From: Catenulispora sp. EB89 | GTDB lineage: Bacteria; Actinomycetota; Actinomycetes; Streptomycetales; Catenulisporaceae | DNA: 64,000 bases | Assembly: GCF_041261445.1 (NCBI RefSeq) | Contig: NZ_JBGCCU010000031.1 | Coordinates: forward strand, 62,001-126,000 | Reading direction: 5' to 3' | Shown: positions 46,604 through 55,909 of the stretch, piece by piece | How the letters are laid out: each line of letters starts with the position of its first letter | Numbering within the stretch: the first letter of the stretch is position 1 | Made by a program: the position numbers and the translations under genes | The notes under the pieces: generated by a model | The model's input: only the letters and a program-made list of their open reading frames with translations | Told to the model about the DNA's origin: nothing | Database searches by the model: none

Positions 46604-47481
46604 GCACTTCGAGCGCGACGATGCCCGACGCTCTGGACGCGTCCGCGCCGGACGCGGAGCGCCGCCGGCTGGCCCTGCGTCCGGGGACCTGGATCACCTG
46701 GGGCGTCCTGGCCTTCTTCCTCCTGAACCTGGCCGGCGTGATCACCACCGTCCTCCTGGACTCCTTCGGCACCCGCTGGTTCGACTCCTGGCTCCCCGGC
46801 GGCTGGACCGGCCACTGGTACTCCGACGCCTGGCGCGAGTTCAGCCTCGGCCGGGTCCTGGGCGTCACGCTGGAGGTGACGCTGCTGGTCGTCGCGATCT
46901 CGCTGGCGCTCGGCGTCCCCGCCGCCTACGCGCTGGCGCGCCGCGACTTCCCGGGCAAGCGCGCGCTCACGCTGCTGTTCGTGCTGCCGATCCTGGTGCC
47001 GCCGATCGCCTACGGCATCCCGCTGGCCACCATGCTCTACAAGGTCCACCTGGCCGGGACGCTGACCGGCGTGGTCCTGGCCAACCTGGTGCCCTCGATC
47101 CCGTTCGTGGTGTTCACGATGACCCCGTTCATCGAGCAGATCGACCCGCGGATCGAGGCGGCGGCGCGGGTGTGCGGGGCCGGGACGCCGACCGTGCTCG
47201 GCCGGATCCTGGGGCCGCTGCTGGTGCCCGGGATGCTGGCCGCCGGGATCCTGGTGCTGGTGCGGACGTTCGGCATGTTCGAGCTGACGTTCCTCACCTC
47301 CGGGCCGAGCAGCCAGACGCTGGTCGTGACCCTGTTCTCGGCCGTGAACTCCGCCGGCATCCGCTCCACCCAGTCCATCGACGCCATGGCCGTCGTCTAC
47401 ACCGGCTCCATGGCGGTCCTGCTGCTCATCGCGCTGCGCTTCGTGAACCCGACGCAGTTGGTCGCGAGGTCCGCGGACTAG
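46600..47481 (+). CDS. ABC transporter permease (PotC-like)
   Basis: A 293-residue permease of the second PotC-like type. It has a hydrophilic N-terminal tail of about 30 residues, then six membrane segments beginning LAFFLLNLAGVITTVLL. The EAA loop is EAAARVCGAGTPTVLGRILG. ATG 46600 lies in an ATGA overlap with the first permease. Together they form the import channel. Confidence 0.9.
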   Translation: MSTSSATMPDALDASAPDAERRRLALRPGTWITWGVLAFFLLNLAGVITTVLLDSFGTRWFDSWLPGGWTGHWYSDAWREFSLGRVLGVTLEVTLLVVAISLALGVPAAYALARRDFPGKRALTLLFVLPILVPPIAYGIPLATMLYKVHLAGTLTGVVLANLVPSIPFVVFTMTPFIEQIDPRIEAAARVCGAGTPTVLGRILGPLLVPGMLAAGILVLVRTFGMFELTFLTSGPSSQTLVVTLFSAVNSAGIRSTQSIDAMAVVYTGSMAVLLLIALRFVNPTQLVARSAD

Positions 47482-47499
47482 AGATGAAAGAGGCCTGAC

Positions 47500-47757
47500 A
47501 TGAACGAGCACACCAGTCGCCGTGACGTGCTGCGCCTGGCCGCGGTCGACGGCCAGGCCTGGGCAGCGAACTGGTGGGCCTGGAAGAGGCAGGGCGATGC
47601 CGTGCGCGAGGTCTGTGCCGGGGATCTGACGATGACCACCACCGACCTGCGAGTCGGCCATCGGCTCAAGGCCCGACCGCTGCTGCTGACCGACGTGGTG
47701 CGCCACGTGCTGACCGACGTGCTGACCGGCGTGGTGATCGACGGAGTGCCGCAGTGA
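47500..47757 (+). CDS. Orphan 85-residue protein between importer and dehydrogenase
   Basis: An 85-residue protein that I do not recognise. The sequence has two parts: MNEHTSRRDVLRLAAVDGQA with SRR as in Tat signals but no hydrophobic stretch after it, and WKRQGDAVREVCAGDLTMTT leading to VRHVLTDVLTGVVIDG. One Cys, several Trp. It is 18 bp after the permease and overlaps the next start by 4 bp, so it is translated within the operon. It may be a small enzyme subunit, a regulator, or a remnant of a longer protein. Confidence 0.6.
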   Translation: MNEHTSRRDVLRLAAVDGQAWAANWWAWKRQGDAVREVCAGDLTMTTTDLRVGHRLKARPLLLTDVVRHVLTDVLTGVVIDGVPQ

Positions 47758-48623
47758 GCCCCCGGGGCCCGGGCCCGGTCCTGGTGACCGGCGCGGCCGG
47801 TCGGATCGGCGGCTACCTGCGGTCCGGCCTGCCGCCGCTGGGCTGGCGCCTGCGATGCCTGGACCTGGTCGGTCCGCCCCGGTCCGAGCTCGCGCCCAAG
47901 CGCAAGCACCAGCACGCGCACGCGCCCGACACCCTGTCCTGGGTGGTCGGCGACATCCTCGACCCGAAGGCGCTGGCGAGAGCCATGGCCGGCATCGAGG
48001 CCGTCGTGCACCTGGCGGGCATCCCGACCGAGGCTCCGTTCGAGGATCTGCTGCCCGCGAACCTGGACGGGACGTATCAGGTCTTCGAAGCGGCACGGCG
48101 AGCCGGCGTGCGACGCGTCATCTACGCCAGCAGCAACCACGCCGTCGGCTTCCACGGGAGCGGATCGCTGCTCACCGCCTCGGCGAGAGCGCGCCCTGAT
48201 TCGCTGTACGGCGTCACGAAGGCCTTCGGCGAGGCACTGGGCTCGTTCTACTCGGATCGCTACGGCATGGACGTCGCGGCGGTGCGGATCGGGAGCTGCT
48301 TCGACCGGCCGCCGGGGGAGCGGGGCCTGGGCACGTGGCTGAGCCCGAACGATTCGGTGCGGCTCATGGACGCGCTGCTGCGCGCCCCGTCGTTCGGCTT
48401 CGCACTGCTGTACGGCATCTCCGCGAACACGCGTGCGTGGTGGGACCTGGAGCCGGCGCGTGCCCTCGGCTACCGGCCGCAGGACGACGCCGAGGTCTTC
48501 GCCGAACAGATCCTCGCCGAGCACGCGGCACTGGCCCCCGACGACCCGGACCGCCGGTACGTCGGCGGTCGCATGGCTGCGACCAGCGCTCATCACCCGG
48601 GAGTGGGAGAAGGAAGGACCTGA
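47754..48623 (+). CDS. Uronate dehydrogenase-like NAD-dependent epimerase/dehydratase
   Basis: A 289-residue extended short-chain dehydrogenase. NAD motif is VTGAAGRIGGYL. ASSNHAVGFHG, SLYGVTKAFGEALGSFYSDR with YxxxK (YGVTK), and GTWLSPNDSVRLMDALLRAP match known uronate dehydrogenases. Expected reaction: glucuronate or galacturonate to the aldaro-lactone with NAD. It is the last intact gene of the operon, and its product would feed the dehydratase and lyase. GTG 47754 overlaps the orphan gene stop. It is about 20 residues longer than the usual 265-270. Confidence 0.85.
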   Translation: MSPRGPGPVLVTGAAGRIGGYLRSGLPPLGWRLRCLDLVGPPRSELAPKRKHQHAHAPDTLSWVVGDILDPKALARAMAGIEAVVHLAGIPTEAPFEDLLPANLDGTYQVFEAARRAGVRRVIYASSNHAVGFHGSGSLLTASARARPDSLYGVTKAFGEALGSFYSDRYGMDVAAVRIGSCFDRPPGERGLGTWLSPNDSVRLMDALLRAPSFGFALLYGISANTRAWWDLEPARALGYRPQDDAEVFAEQILAEHAALAPDDPDRRYVGGRMAATSAHHPGVGEGRT

Positions 48624-48627
48624 CGGC

Positions 48628-48888
48628 GTGTCCCCACGAACCGCACGCCGAATCCGCGCCATCGGGATCTGGTCCCTGGGCCCGGCCGTCGTGCTGGCGA
48701 CCGCGACCACCTACCTGCTCGGCACACCGGTTTCGGCGGCCCCGAGCCTCGCCGGTGGCGGTGGCGGTGGCGGTGGCGGTGGCGGTGGCGGCGGCGTCCA
48801 GGCCGGTGCCATCTGCGTCGGTGCTGGTAAGGCGGCTCCCGTCCTGGCCACCGGCGACAGGGAGCGTGCCGTCGTGCACGTTCCCGGG
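48628..48888 (+). pseudogene. Truncated secreted-protein ORF with glycine hexanucleotide repeat
   Basis: Just after the dehydrogenase stop, AGGAAGGA lies 9 bases before GTG 48628. The ORF starts VSPRTARRIRAIGIWSLGPA and continues with a signal-peptide-like stretch to SAAPSLAGG, then a poly-Gly run encoded by tandem GGTGGC (about 48757-48796). Beyond that the reading frame stays open to 49227, but only by running antisense through the gene at 48889-50880 as Arg/Ala-rich sequence. I read it as the start of a secreted protein whose body was lost, perhaps through the repeat. Confidence 0.5.
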
Positions 48889-50880
48889 CTATCCGGGGCT
48901 GTGAGCCGACTGGTCTCCGCCGGTGTCGGCCGTCGGAGCGAACTCCCCGATCAGCTCCGCGTCCGACGCCTCCGGCCGCGCCGCGAGCCGGCCGGCCAGC
49001 TCCAGCCAGCGCTCGACGTGGCCGTCGAGGCGGCTGCGGACCAGGTTCTCCAGCGGCCGGTTCAGGGGGTGGTCCAGGGCTTCGTCGGTGCGTGGCCATC
49101 GAGTGTCGTCGGGCTCCGGCGCCTCGTCGGGGATCGGGGTGGCGCGCGCCGCCGCGAAGATCGGCTCGGCGTCGCCGGTGGCCATGGACTCGCGGACGTA
49201 CGGCTCCATGTATTCGAGGGTGCCTGAGCGGTGCAGGTCGAGCGCCCACACCGCCTCCACGCCGACGATGTCGGCGAGCAGGGCGTAGGTGGCGGTCTCC
49301 TCCGGTTCGTCGACCTCTTCGATGATGTCGCGCAGCAGGCTGAGCCACCACGCGGGATCGTCCGCCATGCCGCGGAGCGCGGCGAGGATTTCGCGGGTGT
49401 TGTAGCCCGCGTTCTCGACCATCCACTCGCGCAGTTTCTGGCCGCGCGGTGCCGTGGTGAGCGCACGTGACCGGACTTCCGGGCCGACCTCGTCACGATC
49501 CATGATCGCGAACGGGATGTTCGTGAACTGCGCCTTGTCCAGCAGCCGGTGCAGCACCGAGTCGGGCGCCGTCTCGTTGGCGGCCAGCGCCTCGCGCTGC
49601 GGGACCGTGCCGCGGGTGACGATGTGCTCCACCAGCGCGCGGCACAGCGGGACTTGGGCCGCCAGAGCGTTGATGGTGCGTTTCATGTTCTTCGTGACCA
49701 GCGCGCGGGTTGCGATGTCGTGCGGTGCCGACGCGAGCAGCATGTTGCGCGCGTCGAGTTCGGTGATCCGGGAGCCGTGGTCGTCGGCGAATCGGCGGTC
49801 GCGGTCGGCGATCGGGCCGGCCAGCAGTTCCGGCAGCGTGCCGCCGTAGGCGTTCACCCACGTGACCGCGTGCGCCCAGCGCTTCACGTCGTCGCCGAGG
49901 TGTGCGTTGGCGGTCTGTGCTATCAGAGCCCGCATATCGTCCGCGGCACGTCTCTCCCCGGGCCGTACGTCCTCGTCGTCCTCGCAGACGGCCAGCGAGA
50001 CGACGGCGGCGGCCGGGCGGGTGTGCTCCAGCACCTCGGCGGGAGACAGGGTTCCGGCACGCAGCGACGCCCGGGCCATGGCACGCATCTGAGCGTAGGT
50101 CGGGTCGCGCGGGCTCTGGGACTCCTCGACGAGCGCGCGGTACTGGTCCAGGGACAGCGGATTCACCAAATGGGCGTTCGGGGTGCGGCCGAACGCGGTC
50201 TCGCGCGAGTGGTTCGCCGTGACGGACCCGAAACGGCGGTGCCCGAGCACGGTGAAAGCGCGGCCCCGGCCGGCCCACAGCCGGCGATGCCGCTTCGCTT
50301 CGGCCCGCAGGCCGTACGCGTCCAAGGTGATGATGGCGCGCGCGGCTTCCCGCGCGGCGAGTTGGTCGGCGTACGGCAGCACCGCCAGCACCAGATCCGG
50401 ATCGTCGGCCCCGGCCAAGTCGTCCAGCAGAACCCTGTCGGGCGCCGAGGCGGCGACGGAGTCGAGCAGGGACTGCTTCACCGACGGCGGGATGACCGCT
50501 CGACCGTCAGGCCCCTTACGGTCGCGGAGGATTGTCGTGCGAGCCTTACGCACCAGGTATCCGATGGGAGCCGGCTCGAAGAACGCCGCGTCGGCGGCCG
50601 GATCGAACCGCAGCAGAACGCGGTCCGCGACATCGTACGGCTCCTCGACCCGGCCGAGGAGCGCTTGCCGGGACAGCGCGATCAGCGCGGCCGGCGGGCC
50701 CTCGTCGAGGATGTACTCGCGGATCGCCAGGCTGATCCGGCCCTGTGCGGCCTCGACGGCCGCGGCGAGGTCGGCCGCGGGCAGCGCGGACACGACCGCT
50801 CGGGCGTCGGCGGGGCGCGCGGATTCCAGGAGTCTGAGCAGCCGGGCCAAGGCCGCCGCGTGGTCGACCACTCGCGTCAC
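48889..50880 (-). CDS. Unknown 663-residue helical-repeat-like protein
   Basis: A 663-residue protein that I do not recognise. It is almost all helical with frequent Ala/Leu/Arg, and recurring units such as LCRALVEHIVTRGTVPQREA and NETAPDSVLHRLLDKAQ resemble leucine-rich-variant or HEAT-like repeats (about 330-560). No signal, membrane segment or catalytic motif is visible. The last 40 residues are Asp/Glu/Pro-rich. ATG start. It is transcribed away from the next gene, and its 3' end overlaps the truncated ORF. Confidence 0.7.
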   Translation of the reverse strand: MTRVVDHAAALARLLRLLESARPADARAVVSALPAADLAAAVEAAQGRISLAIREYILDEGPPAALIALSRQALLGRVEEPYDVADRVLLRFDPAADAAFFEPAPIGYLVRKARTTILRDRKGPDGRAVIPPSVKQSLLDSVAASAPDRVLLDDLAGADDPDLVLAVLPYADQLAAREAARAIITLDAYGLRAEAKRHRRLWAGRGRAFTVLGHRRFGSVTANHSRETAFGRTPNAHLVNPLSLDQYRALVEESQSPRDPTYAQMRAMARASLRAGTLSPAEVLEHTRPAAAVVSLAVCEDDEDVRPGERRAADDMRALIAQTANAHLGDDVKRWAHAVTWVNAYGGTLPELLAGPIADRDRRFADDHGSRITELDARNMLLASAPHDIATRALVTKNMKRTINALAAQVPLCRALVEHIVTRGTVPQREALAANETAPDSVLHRLLDKAQFTNIPFAIMDRDEVGPEVRSRALTTAPRGQKLREWMVENAGYNTREILAALRGMADDPAWWLSLLRDIIEEVDEPEETATYALLADIVGVEAVWALDLHRSGTLEYMEPYVRESMATGDAEPIFAAARATPIPDEAPEPDDTRWPRTDEALDHPLNRPLENLVRSRLDGHVERWLELAGRLAARPEASDAELIGEFAPTADTGGDQSAHSPG

Positions 50881-50930
50881 CGCCCCTCATCCTGAACCGA
50901 AGCATCCAGGGTAGGCGATGGCGATCACGG

Positions 50931-50964
50931 AAAAGGGCCGGGCCCGGTCTCCCGAGCCCGACCC
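50931..50964 (-). terminator. Rho-independent terminator of the secreted-enzyme operon
   Basis: Read on the minus strand: a 13-bp stem with two G-U pairs and a GAGA loop (stem 50935-50947 and 50952-50964), followed by TTTT (50931-50934). It lies 26 bases past the stop of the GH76 gene. The T-run makes this the clearest terminator in the window. Confidence 0.9.
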
Positions 50965-50990
50965 GATATCTCAGGGCATTGCTTCGACCA

Positions 50991-53051
50991 CTATGACACG
51001 GCTGTCCCCGGCGAAGCCCAGGAACTCCACGCCGACCACTCGCCGCCGGCGGTCTTCTCGAACCGGTTCATGATCGATCCGTCGCTCATCAGCGCGAACA
51101 CCTCCACGCGGCCGTCCTGGTGCCGGGCGACGGTCGAACCCACGACGGTGACCTTTCCGGTCCCGGCCGGCCCGAACCCGCTCCAGGTGGACGTCCAGGG
51201 CCCGCTCGGACTGGTCTCGAAGCGGTTCTGCAGCCCGCCGCCGGACGGCACCGTGAACACCTCCATGCGGCCGTCGAGGTGGACGCCCGCCGAATCAGTG
51301 TCCGGCAACCCGGTGTTGTCGGCGGTGCCCTTCGACGCGTAGTCGTTCCACGGCGACCACTTCCCGCCCGGCGAGCTCTCGTAGATGTTCTTCATTGAGC
51401 CGTCGCTCATCACGGCGAACACTTCCAGCCGGCCGTCCGAGTGCTGTCCGGTGGTGACGGCGTCGACGGTCGGGTTGGTGCCCGACGTGTCCGGCCCGAA
51501 GCTGTTCCAGGTCGACCAGCTCTGGTCCGGGGCGGTCTCGTAGCAGTTCTTGATCCCGCCGCCGGTGACGGCGAACAGCTCCAGCCGGCCGTCCTGGTGC
51601 ACGCCGACGGTCAGCGCCGAAGCCGTGCCGCCGGGCGCGAAGCCGTTCCAGGGGGACCAGGCGCCGTCGGGGCTCTGCTCGTACTTGTTCAGGATCGAGC
51701 CGTCGCTCATCACGGCGAACACTTCCAGCCGTCCGCTCAGATGCCGTCCGGTCGCCACCGCGACCACCTTCGGCTTCGTCCCGGACGTGTCCGGCCCGAA
51801 CTCGCTCCACCCGGACCACCCCTGGTCCGGAGCGGTCTCGTACCGGTTCTCGATCCCGGCGCCGCCGGGCGTGACCGCGAACACCTCGACCCGGTAGTCG
51901 GCGTGCACGCCCGCGGCGATCCGGCCGCCGCTGCCCTGCTGGTACGGCGGCCCGACCGACGGCACGCCGCCGAGCGCGACGACCAGCGCGGCCTCGGCGC
52001 TGGCCTGGGTCCCGGAGGTGGCGTCCTGGAACGGCCCGGCCCAGCTCAGACCGAGCTGCCCGGCGCCGTTCGTGTCGTGCGCGACGATCGAGTTCGCCTG
52101 CGCCTGCAGGAAGCCGTCGTACGCCGTGGTCCCGGCCGCGGTCGCCAGTGTCCGCAGGCCCCTGACGTAGATGCCCTTGAACGACGGGCCGTCCGCCCCG
52201 CAGCTCGGCTCGCAGGGCTCGACGAGGACCCCGTTCGGCGCGAGGTGCGCCGTCGAGGCGTTGGCCAGCGTCTCGCCGGTGGTCAGCAGCCCGCTGTTGT
52301 CGTCGGCGCGGGACAGCTCGGCCAGCCCGGCCAGGATCACGCCCTGGTTGTAGGACCAGACGGTCCCGGCGTTGTTCTGGCAGGAGCCGTTCAGCCCGTC
52401 GTTGATCAGGTGCGAGCTGTTGATCATGCCGCTGCCGTTGAACCAGTTCCACTCGGAGTTCGCCCACCCCAGGTACGTGGTGTCGCCGGGCAGCCGGTTG
52501 TGCAGCGTGGCGGTCAGGTCCAGGAACAGCTCGTTCGGGATGGCGTTCTTGTAGGTCTTCGCGGTGCTCCACCAGATCCCGCCGCCGCAGGTGGAGTCCC
52601 AGTAGTTGTGGATGTACCCGGCGTCGGTCTCGGCCATCTGCAGGTACTGGATGTTGCCGGTGACGTCGTACGCCTGGAGCCACGCCAGGCCCCACCAACC
52701 GGTGTCGTCCAGGTAGGAGTTCTCGAAGTTCGAGCCCTTGTTCGCATTGAAGGCCCCGGAGATGGCGTAGCTGTAGGACGTGTCGTTGGTGGTCTGCTGG
52801 TACGTCAGCACGGTGCTCAGCGCCACGGCCGACGTCCACCAGCCGTCGGTGCCGATCAGGCCGGTGCCGGAGTTGTAGCCCGCCATCAGCACTTTGACAC
52901 CGGAGGCCGCCGCCGGGCTGGAGGCCTGCGGAACGGCGGCGCGCGTGACGCCCGCGGCCTGAGAGGTGCCCGCGCTAAGACCGGCGGCCAGCGCGACGCC
53001 GACGGCGACGGATACCACGGCCGCCGTCAGACTTCTGATTCTGAATCTCAT
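50991..53051 (-). CDS. Secreted GH76 alpha-1,6-mannanase-like enzyme with six-repeat propeller
   Basis: A 686-residue secreted enzyme. The signal peptide is about 1-33. The GH76 domain (about 50-375) has the catalytic pair Asp115-Asp116 in YLDDTGWWGLAWLQAYD, plus NEWNW-like WANSEWNWFNGSG. The rest is six repeats of about 48 residues (from about 383), each with a [19 protein letters not shown] or TPGG-type strand and a SPWNGFAP-like loop; this is a PLL-like (DUF346) beta-propeller. GH76 enzymes cut alpha-1,6-mannan of fungi or of mycobacterial lipomannan. It is the last gene of the operon, with a terminator downstream. Confidence 0.88.
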   Translation of the reverse strand: MRFRIRSLTAAVVSVAVGVALAAGLSAGTSQAAGVTRAAVPQASSPAAASGVKVLMAGYNSGTGLIGTDGWWTSAVALSTVLTYQQTTNDTSYSYAISGAFNANKGSNFENSYLDDTGWWGLAWLQAYDVTGNIQYLQMAETDAGYIHNYWDSTCGGGIWWSTAKTYKNAIPNELFLDLTATLHNRLPGDTTYLGWANSEWNWFNGSGMINSSHLINDGLNGSCQNNAGTVWSYNQGVILAGLAELSRADDNSGLLTTGETLANASTAHLAPNGVLVEPCEPSCGADGPSFKGIYVRGLRTLATAAGTTAYDGFLQAQANSIVAHDTNGAGQLGLSWAGPFQDATSGTQASAEAALVVALGGVPSVGPPYQQGSGGRIAAGVHADYRVEVFAVTPGGAGIENRYETAPDQGWSGWSEFGPDTSGTKPKVVAVATGRHLSGRLEVFAVMSDGSILNKYEQSPDGAWSPWNGFAPGGTASALTVGVHQDGRLELFAVTGGGIKNCYETAPDQSWSTWNSFGPDTSGTNPTVDAVTTGQHSDGRLEVFAVMSDGSMKNIYESSPGGKWSPWNDYASKGTADNTGLPDTDSAGVHLDGRMEVFTVPSGGGLQNRFETSPSGPWTSTWSGFGPAGTGKVTVVGSTVARHQDGRVEVFALMSDGSIMNRFEKTAGGEWSAWSSWASPGTAVS

Positions 53052-53063
53052 AATGGTCGAGTC

Positions 53064-54584
53064 CTACGGCTGGACGGTCTTCGCCGACGCATAGCTGTTC
53101 CAGGGCGACCAGCTGCCGCCCGGGCTGCTCTCGTACTTGTTCTGGATCGAGCCGTCGCTCATCACCGCGAACACCTCCAGCCGGCCGTCCTGGTGCCGGG
53201 TCACCGTCGTGGCCGTGGCCACGCCGCTCGGGCCGAAGTCGTTCCAGCCGGTCCAGGCCTGGTCCGGGGCGGTCTCGTACTTGTTCTGGATCCCACCTCC
53301 GGGGGTCACCGCGAACACCTCCATGCGGCCGTCCAGGTGGACGCCGGCCGAATCAGTGCCCGGAGACCCGGTGCCCTTCGCGGTCTTCGCCGGGGCGTAG
53401 CCGTTCCAGGCCGACCACGAGCCGTCGGGAGCACCCTCGTACTTGTTCTGCATCGAGCCGTCGCTCATCACGGCGAACACTTCCAGCCGTCCGTCGTGGT
53501 GCTGGCCGGTGGTCACCGAGTCCACGGTCGGGCCGGTGCCCGAGATGGTCGGCCCGAAGCCGCTCCAGCCGGCCCAGGCCTTGTCCGGGGCGGTCTCGTA
53601 GTTGTTCTGGATGCCCCCGCTGGGCGTCACCGCGAACACTTCCAGCCGGCCGTCCTGGTGCACGCCGACGGTGATCGACTTGGCCGTCTTGGCGTTGGCG
53701 AAGCTGTTCCAGCCGGACCAGCTGCCGTCGGCGGTCTGCTCGTACTTGTTCAAGATGGAGCCGTCGCTCATCACGGCGAACACCTCCAGCCGGCCGTCCA
53801 GGTGCCGTGCGGTCGCCACCGAGACCACGGACAGGCTGGTCCCCGACGGGCCGAAGCCGCTCCAGTTCGACCAGCTGCCGTCCGCCGTGGTCTCGTACCG
53901 GTTCTCGATCCCGCCGGCGGGCGTCACCGCGAACACCTCGACCCGGCCGTCCTGGTGCACGCCCGAGGCGATCCGGCCGCCGGTGCCCTGCGAATACGGG
54001 GTGAGCCCGGTGTAGTGCTGCGGGTAGTACGTGCCGGAACCGGAGAAGTACGGGTATGGGATCACGTGGTACGACGTGCCGTAGCTGCCGGACGGCCCGT
54101 GCTGCTCGAAGCCCCAGTACGAGGTGTGCGTGCTGTCGGTCCAGTGGTCGAACATCACCACGTGCCCGGCGTCCCCGGCGCTGGGATTGTCCAGGATGTC
54201 GCCCTGCTGCAGGCTGTCCTTCGCGACGTCCTGGAAGCCGTTGGCCTCGTACATGTCGCCGGTGACGAAGGCGCTCAGGCCGGTCGGCGTCAGGTGCAGC
54301 GCCATCGACACGAAGCCGGAGCAGTCGGTGCGGTACGGCACGCCGTCGGGGCTGTTGAAGGTCGCGCCCTGGTCGTAGATGACACCGTTGCCGTTGTTGG
54401 CGTTCACCCATGACATGGCGCGTGTCGCGGCCATGCAGCCGGAGATCTCGCCGTCCGGGGTGGACTGGTCGGCGCAGGTGATCGCGGTGTCGGCGTGCGC
54501 CGGGGCGGCCGCCACGACTCCGCCGGCCAGGGTGGCCAGGACGGCTGCGGCGCTGAGTGCGAAACCGCGTTGGGAAGTGCGCAT
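53064..54584 (-). CDS. Secreted NlpC/P60-like cell-wall hydrolase with six-repeat propeller
   Basis: A 506-residue secreted protein. The signal peptide is about 1-31 (cut near AHA-DT). The catalytic domain (about 45-195) has a Cys88 in [15 protein letters not shown] and His141 in GHVVMFDHW, consistent with an NlpC/P60 or CHAP-like peptidoglycan hydrolase or amidase. Six PLL-like repeats follow from about 205. The third catalytic residue is not certain (His162 in FEQHG is possible). It is 12 bp upstream of the GH76 gene and 45 bp downstream of the SGNH gene. GGAG lies 7 bases before the ATG. Confidence 0.82.
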   Translation of the reverse strand: MRTSQRGFALSAAAVLATLAGGVVAAAPAHADTAITCADQSTPDGEISGCMAATRAMSWVNANNGNGVIYDQGATFNSPDGVPYRTDCSGFVSMALHLTPTGLSAFVTGDMYEANGFQDVAKDSLQQGDILDNPSAGDAGHVVMFDHWTDSTHTSYWGFEQHGPSGSYGTSYHVIPYPYFSGSGTYYPQHYTGLTPYSQGTGGRIASGVHQDGRVEVFAVTPAGGIENRYETTADGSWSNWSGFGPSGTSLSVVSVATARHLDGRLEVFAVMSDGSILNKYEQTADGSWSGWNSFANAKTAKSITVGVHQDGRLEVFAVTPSGGIQNNYETAPDKAWAGWSGFGPTISGTGPTVDSVTTGQHHDGRLEVFAVMSDGSMQNKYEGAPDGSWSAWNGYAPAKTAKGTGSPGTDSAGVHLDGRMEVFAVTPGGGIQNKYETAPDQAWTGWNDFGPSGVATATTVTRHQDGRLEVFAVMSDGSIQNKYESSPGGSWSPWNSYASAKTVQP

Positions 54585-54629
54585 TCTTGTTCTCCTACTG
54601 GAAAAGCTCGTGAATTCAGGGGAGGCGGC

Positions 54630-55874
54630 TCAGAGTTTCCCGACTGGCACCAGGTCGGCCATGACGGCGTTGCCCTGGATGTTCGGGTGGATGTGGTCGC
54701 CGGAGTCGTAGGTGGAGTTGAGGATCCCGACGCCGTTGTTGGAGTAGCCGCCGAGGGCCGCGTCGAAATCGCTGTAGCCGTCGGCGATGCCGCCGGCGCC
54801 GCCGCGGACCCAGGAGTTATAGGCCAGCCGCTGCGTCTCGAACGCACTGTTGCAGGACTCTGTCCCGGTTCCGCCGACGCCGCCGCACGGAGTGAGCGTG
54901 GTCAGCAGGAACTTGAGCCCGGCGTTGTGCGCGGAGGCCGCCAGCTTGATCTGGGCGGCTTCCAGCTGGGCTGCCGTGACCCCGGCTCGCAGATCATTGA
55001 TACCGCCTTCTTCGATGACGGTCCTGGCACCCGGGATGTCCAGCACGTCGCGCGTCCAGCGCGTCGTCACCGACGGGTTGCCCGGCTGGTCGGCGATGAC
55101 CTGGTCCCCGGTCTCGCCGACGTTCACCATGCCGAGCCCGACCTGCCCGGTCCGGGCGGCGAGGTAGTCGGTCCAGGCGGTGTCGCTGTTGCCCGGGGTG
55201 CCCATCGCCGCGGTGATGCTGTCGCCGATCGCCACGACGGTCGACTTCGCGGCGGAGTCCACGTCGACGCCGGCCAGGAACGTCGTGAAGCCGAAGGTGT
55301 TGGTCGTCGGGAAGAACTGGTCGCCGCTGGCGTCGACGCCGTTGGCGTTGTACTCGGTCTGGAGCGCGTAGGTGTTGGACGGTGCCGTGCTGATCGGCGC
55401 GCTGGACGGCACGTAGATCGAGACGAGCAGCCGCGTCCCGGGCGTCACCGGCATCGCGACCGGGTCGGAGGCGACCTTGCCGCCGGCCGGCACGGTCACG
55501 CTGCGCGAGCCGCCGTTGAAGGTGACGGTGACCGGCGTCGCCGTGGTGGTGCCGCCGTTCTGTTGGACGCCGACGGTGACGTGGCCGAACGTCGCGGCGC
55601 CGGCCATTCCGGCGTCCGAGAGGTCCACGCGGATCTGGTCGCCGCCGAGGGAGGTGCGGGCGACCATCCGCAGGGTCTGGTTCTGCCAGGCCGGGTTGTT
55701 GGCCACGGTGCTGGGCTGCGAGGTGGCCCAGGTTCCGGTGAAGGTGGTGGCCGCGGCCGCCGATGCCGTCGGCGAGGTGCTGCTCGCCGCCGACGCGGCG
55801 GGCAGAAAGGACGCGCCGGCCAGGGCGCACACCGCGAGTGCGGTGGCACGGTGGCGTGCGGGGATGGCTTTCAT
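54630..55874 (-). CDS. Secreted SGNH/GDSL hydrolase (esterase) with N-terminal beta-sandwich
   Basis: A 414-residue secreted enzyme. The signal peptide is about 1-29. Residues 45-200 form a beta-rich domain of about 155 residues (TFTGTWATSQPSTVANNPAW). The GDSL domain follows: AIGDSITAAM with nucleophile Ser219, NVGETGDQV (Gly), EGGINDL (Asn) and DSGDHIHPN with the Asp-His pair. This is the only operon member without the propeller. Such enzymes deacylate polysaccharides or lipids; acetyl or succinyl removal is possible here. GGAG lies 6 bases before the ATG. Confidence 0.87.
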   Translation of the reverse strand: MKAIPARHRATALAVCALAGASFLPAASAASSTSPTASAAAATTFTGTWATSQPSTVANNPAWQNQTLRMVARTSLGGDQIRVDLSDAGMAGAATFGHVTVGVQQNGGTTTATPVTVTFNGGSRSVTVPAGGKVASDPVAMPVTPGTRLLVSIYVPSSAPISTAPSNTYALQTEYNANGVDASGDQFFPTTNTFGFTTFLAGVDVDSAAKSTVVAIGDSITAAMGTPGNSDTAWTDYLAARTGQVGLGMVNVGETGDQVIADQPGNPSVTTRWTRDVLDIPGARTVIEEGGINDLRAGVTAAQLEAAQIKLAASAHNAGLKFLLTTLTPCGGVGGTGTESCNSAFETQRLAYNSWVRGGAGGIADGYSDFDAALGGYSNNGVGILNSTYDSGDHIHPNIQGNAVMADLVPVGKL

Positions 55875-55909
55875 GCGGTTCTCCGGGATTCGGGGTGTCA
55901 GGCGGGGTG

